NCBI GenBank assembly: GCA_036675275.1
Contig: JAKFFG010000007.1
Span: 35,784 to 99,783, forward strand
Source of the DNA: Pollutimonas sp036675275
Lineage (GTDB): Bacteria; Pseudomonadota; Gammaproteobacteria; Burkholderiales; Burkholderiaceae_B
DNA: 64,000 nucleotides
Direction of reading: 5' to 3'
Of the stretch, positions 16,536 to 24,655 are shown piece by piece (positions within the stretch are counted from its first letter, which is position 1; each line of letters opens with the position of its first letter). The notes below the pieces were generated by a model, which worked only from the letters and a program-made list of their open reading frames with translations, ran no database searches and was not told the DNA's origin. Made by a program: the position numbers and the translations under genes.

Positions 16536-17330
16536 ATGTCCAACAAGCCGGTCGACGAAGATCCCTGGAAGGACTTGCAGAAATACACCAATGCGCGGCT
16601 CGCGTTGGGACGTGCAGGCAACAGCATCCCGACAGCGGAAGTTCTTCGCTTTGCTTACGCCCATGCGTTGGCTCGCGATGCGGTACATGCCGCGCTCGAC
16701 ATCGACGCTATGCAGTCGGTTCTGGAATCCGCAGGCTTGGCCGCCTTGCGCGTTCACAGTGCCGCAGCCGACCGGGCGACCTATCTGGCCCGTCCGGACC
16801 TGGGGCGCCGTCTGGCGCAGGATAGCGCGCTTGCCTTGCAGGAATATGTCGCCGAGCAGGCCCGCCGTTCGCCCCGCGGCTACGCTTGCGACATTATCCT
16901 GATCGTGGCCGACGGCCTTTCGGCGCCGGCCATCGCGCGCAATGCCCGCCCGCTTGTTTCCGAAATCGTCCGGCGGACGCCTGCCGACTGGACGCTGGGC
17001 CCCGTGGTGATCGCCGAACAGGCCCGGGTGGCCCTGTCGGATGAAATCGGCGAAATACTGGGCGCGCGCATGGTGGTGATGCTGATCGGCGAGCGTCCGG
17101 GCCTCAGTTCACCCGACAGCCTTGGAATGTATTTGACCTGGGCGCCTCATCGCGGCTGTTCCGACGCCCAGCGTAACTGCATTTCCAATGTCAGGCCCGA
17201 AGGGCTCTCGTATGGCGAAGCCGCCCGCCGTTTATGGTGGCTGTGCGCGGAATCCCGCCGGCTTGGCGCGAGCGGGATTGCCTTGAAGGACGGCAGCGAT
17301 CTCGTCGAGTTGCCGTCGGATCCGTCCTGA
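16536..17330 (+). CDS. eutC: Ethanolamine ammonia-lyase small subunit EutC
   Basis: The 264-aa protein carries the EutC hallmarks YACDIILIVADGLSAPA, VLIGERPGLSSPDSLGMYLTWAP and CISNVRPEGLSYGEAA, which contribute to the cobalamin-binding interface with EutB. AAAGG sits six bases before the ATG, and the gene starts 11 bases after the eutB stop, so the subunits are co-produced. It lacks a long N-terminal microcompartment-targeting extension: the first 20 residues (MSNKPVDEDPWKDLQKYTNA) lead straight into the core. That agrees with a shell-free cytosolic enzyme. Confidence 0.94.
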   Translation: MSNKPVDEDPWKDLQKYTNARLALGRAGNSIPTAEVLRFAYAHALARDAVHAALDIDAMQSVLESAGLAALRVHSAAADRATYLARPDLGRRLAQDSALALQEYVAEQARRSPRGYACDIILIVADGLSAPAIARNARPLVSEIVRRTPADWTLGPVVIAEQARVALSDEIGEILGARMVVMLIGERPGLSSPDSLGMYLTWAPHRGCSDAQRNCISNVRPEGLSYGEAARRLWWLCAESRRLGASGIALKDGSDLVELPSDPS

Positions 17331-17395
17331 TCTTCACCAAACGGTGCAAGCAATTGATAAGCGACGTCGCCCGGCGACAAGCTGCCGTTGGTGCA

Positions 17396-18208
17396 TCAGT
17401 TGAAACTTCGCTTGGGCCCGGTCCTCAGGTGCGTTGTATACAGCGTCAGGCCGGTCAGCGAGATTCCGCCGACCAGATTGCCCAGCACGACCGGAATTTC
17501 GTTCCAGATCAGGTAATCCATGACGGAAAAATTGCCGCCCATGATGAGTGCGGAGGGGAACAGGAACATATTGACGATGGAATGCTCGAAACCCATGGCG
17601 AAGAACAGCATGACAGGCATCCACATGGCGATGACCTTGCCGCTGACGGACGTGGAAATCATTGCGCCGACGACGCCCAGGGAGACCATCCAGTTGCAAA
17701 GCACAGCCCGGATGAAAATGGTGAGCATTCCCGCGGCGCCGTATTCCTTGTAGCCCAGGGTCCGGTTCTCGCCGATATGGGCAATAGCCCGTCCGACGTC
17801 GTTCGGCGGAATGGAGAAACCGTAGGTAAACACAATCGCCATCAGGATGGCGACGGTGAGCGCCCCCAGGAAATTGCCCAGGAAAACAATGCCCCAGTGT
17901 TTCAGGATGGCGCCTGCGGTGACGCCGGGACGGCGATCGAACAGTGCGAGAGGCGTCAACACAAATACGCCTGTCAGCAGATCGAAGCCCATCAGGTAAA
18001 GAATGCAAAAGCCCACGGGGAACAAGGCCGCGCCCAGAATGGGCGATCCGGTCTGCACGCTGACGGTTACTGCAAAGACCGCGGCAATGGACAGAATGGC
18101 GCCCGCCATGTAAGCCCTGATAAGGGCGTCGCGGGTGGCCATGAATATTTTCGATTCACCGGCGTCCACCATTTTGATGACGAATTCCGAAGGGATTAAA
18201 TAAGACAC
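17396..18208 (-). CDS. nirC: Formate/nitrite transporter family channel (NirC-like)
   Basis: The 270-aa membrane protein has about six transmembrane helices and the FNT fingerprints LCNWMVSLGV and GFEHSIVNMFLFP, whose histidine is the central proton-relay residue. It should move nitrite (or formate) across the inner membrane. A GTG start at 18208 is chosen because AAGGA lies six bases upstream; an in-frame GTG at 18253 would extend it into a short GC-rich repeat. It is the last gene after nirB and nirD, 87 bases downstream, which supports nitrite as substrate. FocA-like formate transport is the alternative. Confidence 0.85.
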   Translation of the reverse strand: MSYLIPSEFVIKMVDAGESKIFMATRDALIRAYMAGAILSIAAVFAVTVSVQTGSPILGAALFPVGFCILYLMGFDLLTGVFVLTPLALFDRRPGVTAGAILKHWGIVFLGNFLGALTVAILMAIVFTYGFSIPPNDVGRAIAHIGENRTLGYKEYGAAGMLTIFIRAVLCNWMVSLGVVGAMISTSVSGKVIAMWMPVMLFFAMGFEHSIVNMFLFPSALIMGGNFSVMDYLIWNEIPVVLGNLVGGISLTGLTLYTTHLRTGPKRSFN

Positions 18209-18252
18209 AATGTGTTCCTTGATCTGGACAATAGAGAGAGGTCGGTGTGGCA

Positions 18253-18290
18253 CCGGGGCGCCGGACCGCCGGACCGCCGGAGCGCCGGGA
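18253..18290. repeat. Octanucleotide tandem repeat between nirD and nirC
   Basis: The sequence is a run of 8-bp units: CCGGGGCG, CCGGACCG twice, CCGGAGCG and a partial CCGGGA, giving about 4.75 copies. It starts 5 bases past the nirD stop and lies in the leader of nirC. Its very high GC content and dyad character could form structure in the nirDC mRNA. Confidence 0.7.
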
Positions 18291-18295
18291 TGGTC

Positions 18296-18649
18296 CTATG
18301 CGAGTTCCACGGAATCGCCGTTGAACCGGGCTTGCCAGGTGCGCAGCCGCTGTTCCGGATATTCGAGGCAATGGCCATCCGACAGGCGAAAGTGCTGCTT
18401 GTATAGCGGTGAAGCGACGACCAGGTCGCCGCCGATATGCCCCAGCATGCCGCGTCCGATGACGTTCGCTCCCGACTTGGGATCGTGGTTGTCGATGGCG
18501 TACAGAGTCCGCTCCTCGTCGTCCGGTACAAAGAACAAGGCGACTTGGATACCGTCGACCAGTGCGACGGCACCGGAATTGGCCACCAGGTCGCGGCGCG
18601 AGCAGACTGCGCGCCAGCGCTCGCCCGGGTTACGTGATTTTTCGCTCAT
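18296..18649 (-). CDS. nirD: Nitrite reductase small subunit NirD
   Basis: The 117-aa protein is a Rieske-like fold of the NirD type. The Cys/His ligands of a true Rieske centre are not arranged as two CxH...CxxH boxes, as is normal for NirD. Recognisable segments are VALFFVPDDEERTLYAIDNHDPKSGANVIGRGM and SPLYKQHFRLSDGHCLE. It partners NirB in NADH-dependent assimilatory nitrite reduction. The ATG at 18649 shares its A with the nirB stop codon (TGATG), which implies translational coupling and equal output of the two subunits. Confidence 0.93.
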   Translation of the reverse strand: MSEKSRNPGERWRAVCSRRDLVANSGAVALVDGIQVALFFVPDDEERTLYAIDNHDPKSGANVIGRGMLGHIGGDLVVASPLYKQHFRLSDGHCLEYPEQRLRTWQARFNGDSVELA

Positions 18650-21204
18650 CAAACTATCTCCTCGGCGATGGGGATGACCCGGGCGCGCGATTGAGCCGGG
18701 CGTCGTTGGCCGCGCTCCTTGACGAACCGGATATCGGGATCACCACCTTTTTCATTGATGAAAGTGCGGAATCGTTTGAGCTTTTCCGGGTCGGCTATCG
18801 TGCTTGCCCACTCGCATTCGTAGCGATCCACCACCAGTTGCATCTGGGCTTCGAGTTCAGCGCACAGGCCCAGGCTGTCGTCGATCACGACCGCCTTCAG
18901 ATAGTCCAGGCCGCCTTCCAGCGATTCGCGCCATACCGACGTGCGCTGCAGTTTGTCGGCGGTGCGTATGTACAGCATCAGCAAGCGGTCGATGTAGCGG
19001 ATCAGGGTGGCATCGTCCAGGTCGGTGGCAAATAATTCGGCATGGCGAGGGCGCATGCCGCCGTTGCCGCACACGTAAAGATTCCACCCGTTCTCGGTAG
19101 CGATTACGCCTATGTCCTTGCTTTGCGCCTCGGCGCACTCGCGGGTGCAACCCGATACGGCGAATTTGAGCTTGTGCGGCGTACGCAGGCCTTTATACCG
19201 TTCCTCGATATCCATGGCCATCTTCACGCTGTCCTGCACCCCGTAACGACACCAGGTGCTGCCTACGCAGGACTTCACGGTGCGTGTCGACTTGCCGTAG
19301 GCGTGACCGGTCTCGAATCCGGCGGCAATCAGTTCCGCCCAGATATCCGGCAGTTCATGCAGCTGTGCGCCGAACAGGTCAATGCGCTGCCCGCCGGTGA
19401 TTTTGGTGTAGAGGCCGTATTTTTTTCCAACCTTGCCGATGGCAATCAGGCCTTCGGGCGTGATCTCGCCCGCCGGTATCCGGGGCACGACCGAATAGGT
19501 GCCGTTCTTCTGCATATTGGCCATGAAGGTGTCGTTGGTATCTTGCAGCGGGACCAGTTTCGGATCCTGGATAGGCCGGTTCCAGCATGAGGCCAGAATG
19601 GACCCGACAGCGGGCTTGCAGATGTCGCAGCCCATTTTTCCGCGGCCATGGCGGGCAAGCATTTCCTCGAATGATTCGATGCCTTCGATGCGGGTGAATG
19701 CGTAAAGCTCTTGCCGCGTGTAGGCAAAATGTTCGCACAGGCTTTTGTCGACCGCCACGCCCCGGCAAGCCAGCTCATGCTCGACCACCTGTTTCAGCAG
19801 GGCGGCGCAACCGCCGCAGCCGGTCCCGGCCTTGGTGCAGGCCTTCACACCGGCGACATCGGTGCACCCGTCGTCAATGGCGGAACAAATGGTGCCCTTG
19901 CTGACGTTGTGGCAGGAGCAGATGGTGGCCCCCGCGGGCAATACGTCGACGCCCAGCAGCGGGGCGGCCTGGCCCGCCGGCAATATCAGGCTCGCAGGAT
20001 CCGCGGGAGGCGCAATGCCGTTTTGCACGTATTGCAGCAAGGTGTCGTAATAGCTGTTATCGCCGATAAGGACGGCACCCAGTACCCGCTTGCCGTCCTG
20101 CGAAACCACAAGTCGCCGATAGCTGGACGCGGCTTCGTCGATGTAGCGATAACTGCGCGCGCCCGGCGTTGCTCCGTGCGCGTCCCCGATGGACCCGACA
20201 TCGACGCCCAGCAACTTCAGCTTGGTCGACATGTCGGCGCCGGTGAAGGGCTCTCCCGGCTCGCCACAGAGTTCGCCCGTAACGATGCGGGCCATTTGAT
20301 AGCCGGGGGCAACAAGGCCGAAAGCGCTGCCGTTCCATACGGCGCACTCTCCGATTGCATAGATATGCGGATCGCTGCTGCGGCATCGTCCGTCGATGAT
20401 GATGCCGCCGCGCTCGCCAATAGCCAGCCCGCTCTTTTTTGCCAGGCCATCGCGCGGCCGGATTCCGGCCGAGAAGACAATGAGGTCGGTCTCCAGCGCC
20501 GTCTTGTCAGCGAACATCATCTGGTAGCGATGTTTTCTGCCGGGCTTGATTTGCTGCGTCGCCCGGGACAGGTGCACACCAACGCCCAGACCTTCAATGC
20601 GATTCTTGAGCGATGCTCCACCCATTTCATCGAGCTGCACCGGCATCAGGCGCGGAGCGAACTCGACCACATGCGCCTCAAGATCGAGCGACTTCAATGC
20701 GTTGGCAGCCTCCAGCCCCAGCAAGCCACCACCGACCACGACACCGCGACGAGCGCCCTGAGTGGCATCCCTGATGAGATCCAGATCGTCAATAGTCCGG
20801 TAGACCAACCGCGACGTTCCCTCGGCGCCGGCGACCGGCGGCACAAAAGGATACGAACCGGTGGCAAACACCAGCTTGTCGTAGGTAAAGCTCCCGTCCG
20901 CGGTGGTCACTTCCCGCCGATGGCGGTCGACACTGGTCACCACGGCGCCCAAATGCAGCGTCAATCCTTCCTGCTCATAGAACGCCGCTGCGCTCAACGA
21001 CATCGACTCCGCATCGCGGCCGGCCAGATATTCAGAAAGGTGTACGCGGTCATACGCTCGTCGGGATTCTTCGCCGAAGACGTGAATGCGGTAGCGCTCC
21101 AGCGCGCCTTTTGCTACCAATTGCTCGACACAATGGTGGCCCACCATGCCGTTGCCGATCACGATCAGCGTTTGCAACGGGGGGGCTGCGATCACTGCGT
21201 TCAT
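18649..21204 (-). CDS. nirB: Assimilatory nitrite reductase [NAD(P)H] large subunit NirB
   Basis: The 851-aa enzyme contains, in order: an FAD/NAD domain (TLIVIGNGMVG at 13-22, VVVGGGLLGLEAAN at 155-168); a BFD-type [2Fe-2S] domain with C429-x-C431 and C463-x2-C466; and a siroheme/[4Fe-4S] domain with C646, C652, C686 and C690. It reduces nitrite to ammonium with NADH in the cytoplasm. The ATG at 21204 follows GAGGAT, and a sigma-54 promoter ends about 39 bases upstream. It begins the nirB-nirD-nirC operon. Frame extension to 21270 would run through that promoter and is rejected. Confidence 0.96.
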   Translation of the reverse strand: MNAVIAAPPLQTLIVIGNGMVGHHCVEQLVAKGALERYRIHVFGEESRRAYDRVHLSEYLAGRDAESMSLSAAAFYEQEGLTLHLGAVVTSVDRHRREVTTADGSFTYDKLVFATGSYPFVPPVAGAEGTSRLVYRTIDDLDLIRDATQGARRGVVVGGGLLGLEAANALKSLDLEAHVVEFAPRLMPVQLDEMGGASLKNRIEGLGVGVHLSRATQQIKPGRKHRYQMMFADKTALETDLIVFSAGIRPRDGLAKKSGLAIGERGGIIIDGRCRSSDPHIYAIGECAVWNGSAFGLVAPGYQMARIVTGELCGEPGEPFTGADMSTKLKLLGVDVGSIGDAHGATPGARSYRYIDEAASSYRRLVVSQDGKRVLGAVLIGDNSYYDTLLQYVQNGIAPPADPASLILPAGQAAPLLGVDVLPAGATICSCHNVSKGTICSAIDDGCTDVAGVKACTKAGTGCGGCAALLKQVVEHELACRGVAVDKSLCEHFAYTRQELYAFTRIEGIESFEEMLARHGRGKMGCDICKPAVGSILASCWNRPIQDPKLVPLQDTNDTFMANMQKNGTYSVVPRIPAGEITPEGLIAIGKVGKKYGLYTKITGGQRIDLFGAQLHELPDIWAELIAAGFETGHAYGKSTRTVKSCVGSTWCRYGVQDSVKMAMDIEERYKGLRTPHKLKFAVSGCTRECAEAQSKDIGVIATENGWNLYVCGNGGMRPRHAELFATDLDDATLIRYIDRLLMLYIRTADKLQRTSVWRESLEGGLDYLKAVVIDDSLGLCAELEAQMQLVVDRYECEWASTIADPEKLKRFRTFINEKGGDPDIRFVKERGQRRPAQSRARVIPIAEEIV

Positions 21205-21242
21205 TGCGATATCCTCATGCCATTTCAATATGGGTTGCTTAC

Positions 21243-21257
21243 GCAATTGGTGTGCCA
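21243..21257 (-). promoter_or_regulatory. Sigma-54 (-24/-12) promoter of the nirBDC operon
   Basis: On the minus strand the sequence reads TGGCAC-ACCAA-TTGC, an exact match to the RpoN consensus TGGCAC-N5-TTGC. Transcription would start near 21231 and leave a leader of roughly 27 bases before the nirB ATG. The nrtA promoter at 40047-40061 has the same core and the same downstream GTAAGC. Confidence 0.85.
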
Positions 21258-21341
21258 GAAATGGCTGCAACCGCGGTGGCGGGGCTACGTAGTGGGAGAG
21301 GACATAGCCGGGTCAATATGCGGCAGATACGCGAATTACAG

Positions 21342-21358
21342 TGCTTCATTGCGGTGCA
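21342..21358. promoter_or_regulatory. NtrC-like enhancer site upstream of nirB
   Basis: TGCTTCA-TTG-CGGTGCA resembles the NtrC dyad TGCACCA-N3-TGGTGCA. One half matches well and the other has two or three changes. It lies about 85 bp upstream of the -24 element, a normal enhancer distance. Taken with the perfect sigma-54 promoter it supports nitrogen control. Confidence 0.5.
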
Positions 21359-21552
21359 CAATCGATGCGCGCCGCCTCTTTTTGGTTCAACGCGGGCGGT
21401 ACACGGCCCAAGGGCGGCATGGCACGATCCCGTGTTTTGACGCCGATGTGGATTCGGGTTGCATAGACGGAGTTGCCTGTTGACACATTTGGAGATACTC
21501 TGACTGACGCCCTATAGCAGGCGAACATATAAGAAAGAGAGGGGACGGAACA

Positions 21553-22380
21553 ATGCAGCGAGTGAGTGACTACAAGCGACTATGGCGTACAGCCTTGTCG
21601 CTCTGTCTTGGGGCGTCCGTCTGCGTCCATGCTTCTGCCGCGACGGTACGCATAGGCGGCAGCGGCGCAGCGATAGGTACGATGCGATTGCTGGGACAGG
21701 CGTTCGAGGAGGGCCATCCCGATCATGCGGTCAGGGTCTTCGACGGCCTGGGGACGTCGGGCGGGATCAAAGCCCTGCGGGCCGAGCGGCTCGACATCGC
21801 CGTTGCTTCGCGCAACATCGAGGCGGGAGAAAAAGATAGCGGACTGACCGCACACCGGTACGGAACCTCCGCGTTTGTTTTTGCAAGCCATCCTGATACC
21901 CCCTTCCTGTCCCTCACTCAAGAACAAATCGCGGGAATCTATGCGAATCAACTTGCCACCTGGCCCAATGGAAAGCCGCTACGTCTGGTGCTGACGCCGC
22001 GTGGCGATAGCGATACCGAGTTGCTTGGCCGCATTTCCCCAGAGGTCCGGGCGGCCGTGGAAGCGGCACATGCACGCAAAGGCATGATCGTGGCGATGAC
22101 AGATACCGCTGTAGTGGATCAGGTCGAAACGACTCCCGGTGCGTTCGCGACATCGACGTTGGCGGTGATATTGTCTGAAGGCCGCCATGTTACGGTGCAC
22201 GCGGTCGATGGGATCGTACCGTCGGTAGATTCATTGACCACGGGAAGCTACCCCTATGTCAAGGACATGTATATGTTCACTTCACGGCAGCCTTCAGATG
22301 CGGCCAAACAGTTCCTGGAGTTCGTGCGTTCCGTGCAAGGCGCCGAAATACTGCGCGCCGCCGGCCATAAGACAGACTGA
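21553..22380 (+). CDS. PstS-like periplasmic phosphate-binding-fold protein
   Basis: The 275-aa protein has an N-terminal signal peptide (LSLCLGASVCVHASA) and the PBP-like fold of the PstS family. Phosphate-loop-like segments include IGGSGAAIGTMRLLGQAF, GTSGGIKALRAERLDIAVASR, LTQEQIAGIYANQLATWPNG and LTPRGDSDTELL. No pstCAB or phoU genes follow. The next gene, 6 bases downstream, is a membrane GGDEF-EAL protein. A periplasmic sensor or co-receptor role for that protein is therefore likelier than transport. The ligand might be phosphate or another oxyanion. Confidence 0.85.
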   Translation: MQRVSDYKRLWRTALSLCLGASVCVHASAATVRIGGSGAAIGTMRLLGQAFEEGHPDHAVRVFDGLGTSGGIKALRAERLDIAVASRNIEAGEKDSGLTAHRYGTSAFVFASHPDTPFLSLTQEQIAGIYANQLATWPNGKPLRLVLTPRGDSDTELLGRISPEVRAAVEAAHARKGMIVAMTDTAVVDQVETTPGAFATSTLAVILSEGRHVTVHAVDGIVPSVDSLTTGSYPYVKDMYMFTSRQPSDAAKQFLEFVRSVQGAEILRAAGHKTD

Positions 22381-22386
22381 TCCGAC

Positions 22387-24627
22387 ATGCTTTACTCACG
22401 CAAACTCAAGCTGCTTACGGCTTTTGCCGCCGTACTTGCGGTACTGGTATTCGTTCTTCCCCCGATCTCCTACCTGGCATTGAAGTACCAGCACGAGAAA
22501 GCCGTCGTGTCGGTAGAGACCCATGTCAACGCGCTGGCTGTCAGCGAACTGATCAACACCAACCCGGAACTATGGATTTTCGAGCAGTTGCGACTTGTTG
22601 AGCTCTTGTCTTTCCGGACCGGCAGCGTAGGCGCGTCGGAGTCGCGTACCGTCTTCGATATGGACGGCAATATCGTTGCGCAAAGCAGAGGAGCCGTCGA
22701 TACACCGCTGATAAGCTCGACCCGATTGCTGTTTGATGCTGGAAGACCAGTAGGGCGTATCGATATCGAGCGATCATTTCGCGGACCGCTGATCAATAGC
22801 GTCGGGATAGCCGCCATCAGCCTCATCGTGGCCATTCTGCTATTTCTTGCGACCTACGGACTGCCGTTGCGGGCGTTGCGCAAGGCCTTCAATGATTTGC
22901 AGCAAGAGAAAGAAAAGGCGCTCATCACGCTTCAGTCCATCGGAGACGCGGTGATCACGACCGATGAGAAGATGCGCGTCGAATATCTGAACCCGGTTGC
23001 CGAGAAATTGACAGGCTGGACAACATCGGAGGCCCGGTCCTTGCACATGGACGAGGTATTCAAGATATTCAGCGAAAAGTCGGGTGAGCCGTCGGTCAAT
23101 CCTATCAAGGAATGCCTGGACACCAGCGCCGTTGTTGTAATGGAAGACCACACCATATTGGTTCGCAGGGGCGACGGCGAGGAATTCCATATTGAAGATT
23201 CGGTCGCGCCCATCCGTCGCAGCGATGGGGTAATCATGGGTGCGGTCATGGTTTTTCACGATGTGACCGATCGCAAGAAGGCACAGAATCGCCTGCATCA
23301 TATCGCTTTCCATGACGAGCTGACCGGCTTGCCGAATCGCTCGCATTTCCAGGAGAACCTGCGTCGCGCCATGCAGGAGGCCCACGTGCTGGATCGCCGG
23401 GTGGCCGTGCTGTTTCTGGACCTTGACCGCTTCAAGAACATCAATGACAGTCTTGGTCATGCCATAGGCGATGAGCTGTTGGTGTTGGTGGCAAAGCGTC
23501 TGCAGGCATGCGTGCGTGATCACGATATGGTCAGCCGCATGGGGGGCGATGAGTTCACTGCCGTGCTGACCGACTTGCCTTCTTCTGAAAGTGCGGCGAT
23601 TGTGGCCGGGAAAATCATCGATGCACTCTCCACGCCGTTTCAGATACAGGGCAACTCACTGCGCATATCGACAAGTATCGGCATCACGGTTTTTCCGCGT
23701 GACGGCGAAAGCATAGGTATTCTGTTGAAGAACGCAGATACAGCCATGTATTACGCCAAGAGCTGCGGACGGAATAACTTTCAGTATTTCTCCTCGTCGA
23801 TGAGCGAGCGGGCGCTTGAGACGCTCCACATGGAGAACGCATTGCGCACGGCGCTGGATAATCATGAGTACTATCTCGAATATCAGCCCAAGCTCGACTT
23901 GAGAACGCGGCGTATAGTGGGCGTCGAGGCACTGCTCAGGTGGGACAGCCGGCAGCTGGGCTGCGTGATGCCTTCCGACTTCATCAGCGCCCTCGAGGAG
24001 TCCGGTGAGATCTGTCAGGTGGGTAACTGGGTTCTGGAAACGGCCATAGGCCAGGCCAAAGCGTGGATGGATGCCGGGCGGCCGCAGGTTGTGTCGGTCA
24101 ATGTGTCTGTGCGGCAATTCAAGCAGTCCGATTGGGTGGACCAGGTTATGGCCTTGCTCCAGGCCGGCGGATTGCCGCCCAGGCTGCTCCAGATAGAAGT
24201 CACGGAAAGCCTGCTGATGGATGATGCCGATCGAAACGAAACGATGATAAGGACCTTGAACCGGCTGGGCGTGAAGGTGGCCCTCGATGACTTCGGTACG
24301 GGTTTTTCGTCATTGAGCTATTTGCGGCGCTTTCCCATCAGCGAGCTGAAAATTGATCGCTCGTTCGTCGTGGACATACGCAAGAACACGACGGCCTACA
24401 AGGTCATAAAGACCATTATCGACCTGGGTCAGGCCCTTGATATACGGGTCGTTGCAGAAGGTGTGGAAACACCGGAACAATATGGCCTGCTTACTGAAAT
24501 GGGTTGCGACGAGATACAAGGCTATTTGCTTAGCAGGCCGTTGAGCGTGCACGCGTTCGAAGCGTTTCTGGACAGTTTCGGCGATACACAGATGCCAGCT
24601 GAATATATCGGCGAGAAGTTCCTGTAA
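22387..24627 (+). CDS. Membrane PAS-GGDEF-EAL cyclic-di-GMP signalling protein
   Basis: The 746-aa protein has transmembrane helices at about 8-30 and 139-158 enclosing a roughly 105-residue periplasmic domain. A PAS domain (about 180-295), a GGDEF domain with intact GGDEF at 386-390 and I-site RDHD at 377-380, and an EAL domain with intact EAL at 514-516 follow. Conserved EAL residues such as the DDFGTGFSSL loop and EGVE are present. Both catalytic activities could therefore be active, making or degrading c-di-GMP. It begins 6 bases after the PstS-like gene, so the periplasmic protein may control it much as NspS controls MbaA in Vibrio. Confidence 0.92.
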   Translation: MLYSRKLKLLTAFAAVLAVLVFVLPPISYLALKYQHEKAVVSVETHVNALAVSELINTNPELWIFEQLRLVELLSFRTGSVGASESRTVFDMDGNIVAQSRGAVDTPLISSTRLLFDAGRPVGRIDIERSFRGPLINSVGIAAISLIVAILLFLATYGLPLRALRKAFNDLQQEKEKALITLQSIGDAVITTDEKMRVEYLNPVAEKLTGWTTSEARSLHMDEVFKIFSEKSGEPSVNPIKECLDTSAVVVMEDHTILVRRGDGEEFHIEDSVAPIRRSDGVIMGAVMVFHDVTDRKKAQNRLHHIAFHDELTGLPNRSHFQENLRRAMQEAHVLDRRVAVLFLDLDRFKNINDSLGHAIGDELLVLVAKRLQACVRDHDMVSRMGGDEFTAVLTDLPSSESAAIVAGKIIDALSTPFQIQGNSLRISTSIGITVFPRDGESIGILLKNADTAMYYAKSCGRNNFQYFSSSMSERALETLHMENALRTALDNHEYYLEYQPKLDLRTRRIVGVEALLRWDSRQLGCVMPSDFISALEESGEICQVGNWVLETAIGQAKAWMDAGRPQVVSVNVSVRQFKQSDWVDQVMALLQAGGLPPRLLQIEVTESLLMDDADRNETMIRTLNRLGVKVALDDFGTGFSSLSYLRRFPISELKIDRSFVVDIRKNTTAYKVIKTIIDLGQALDIRVVAEGVETPEQYGLLTEMGCDEIQGYLLSRPLSVHAFEAFLDSFGDTQMPAEYIGEKFL

Positions 24628-24655
24628 TTGCATATTCTGACGAGGTGGTATATCA

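Larger units (their letters stand above)
21205..21552. other. Divergent intergenic region between nirB and the PstS-like gene
   Basis: The 348-bp region holds the nirB sigma-54 promoter and an NtrC-like site. The right-hand half should contain the promoter of the PstS-like gene, but no convincing -35/-10 pair was found there. No small gene is recognised. Confidence 0.5.

Noticed and set aside
17333..17347. NtrC-like site CACCAAACGGTGCA near the end of nirC
   Set aside because: The half-site spacing is one base short of the consensus, and it lies at the 3-prime side of both neighbouring genes.
18208..18253. Earlier GTG start for nirC at 18253
   Set aside because: It would add 15 residues with no FNT conservation, while GTG at 18208 has AAGGA at ideal spacing.
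21480..21499. Sigma-70 promoter TTGACA with GATACT before the PstS-like gene
   Set aside because: The hexamers are separated by only 8 bases, far from the 16-18 needed, and no other -10 fits.
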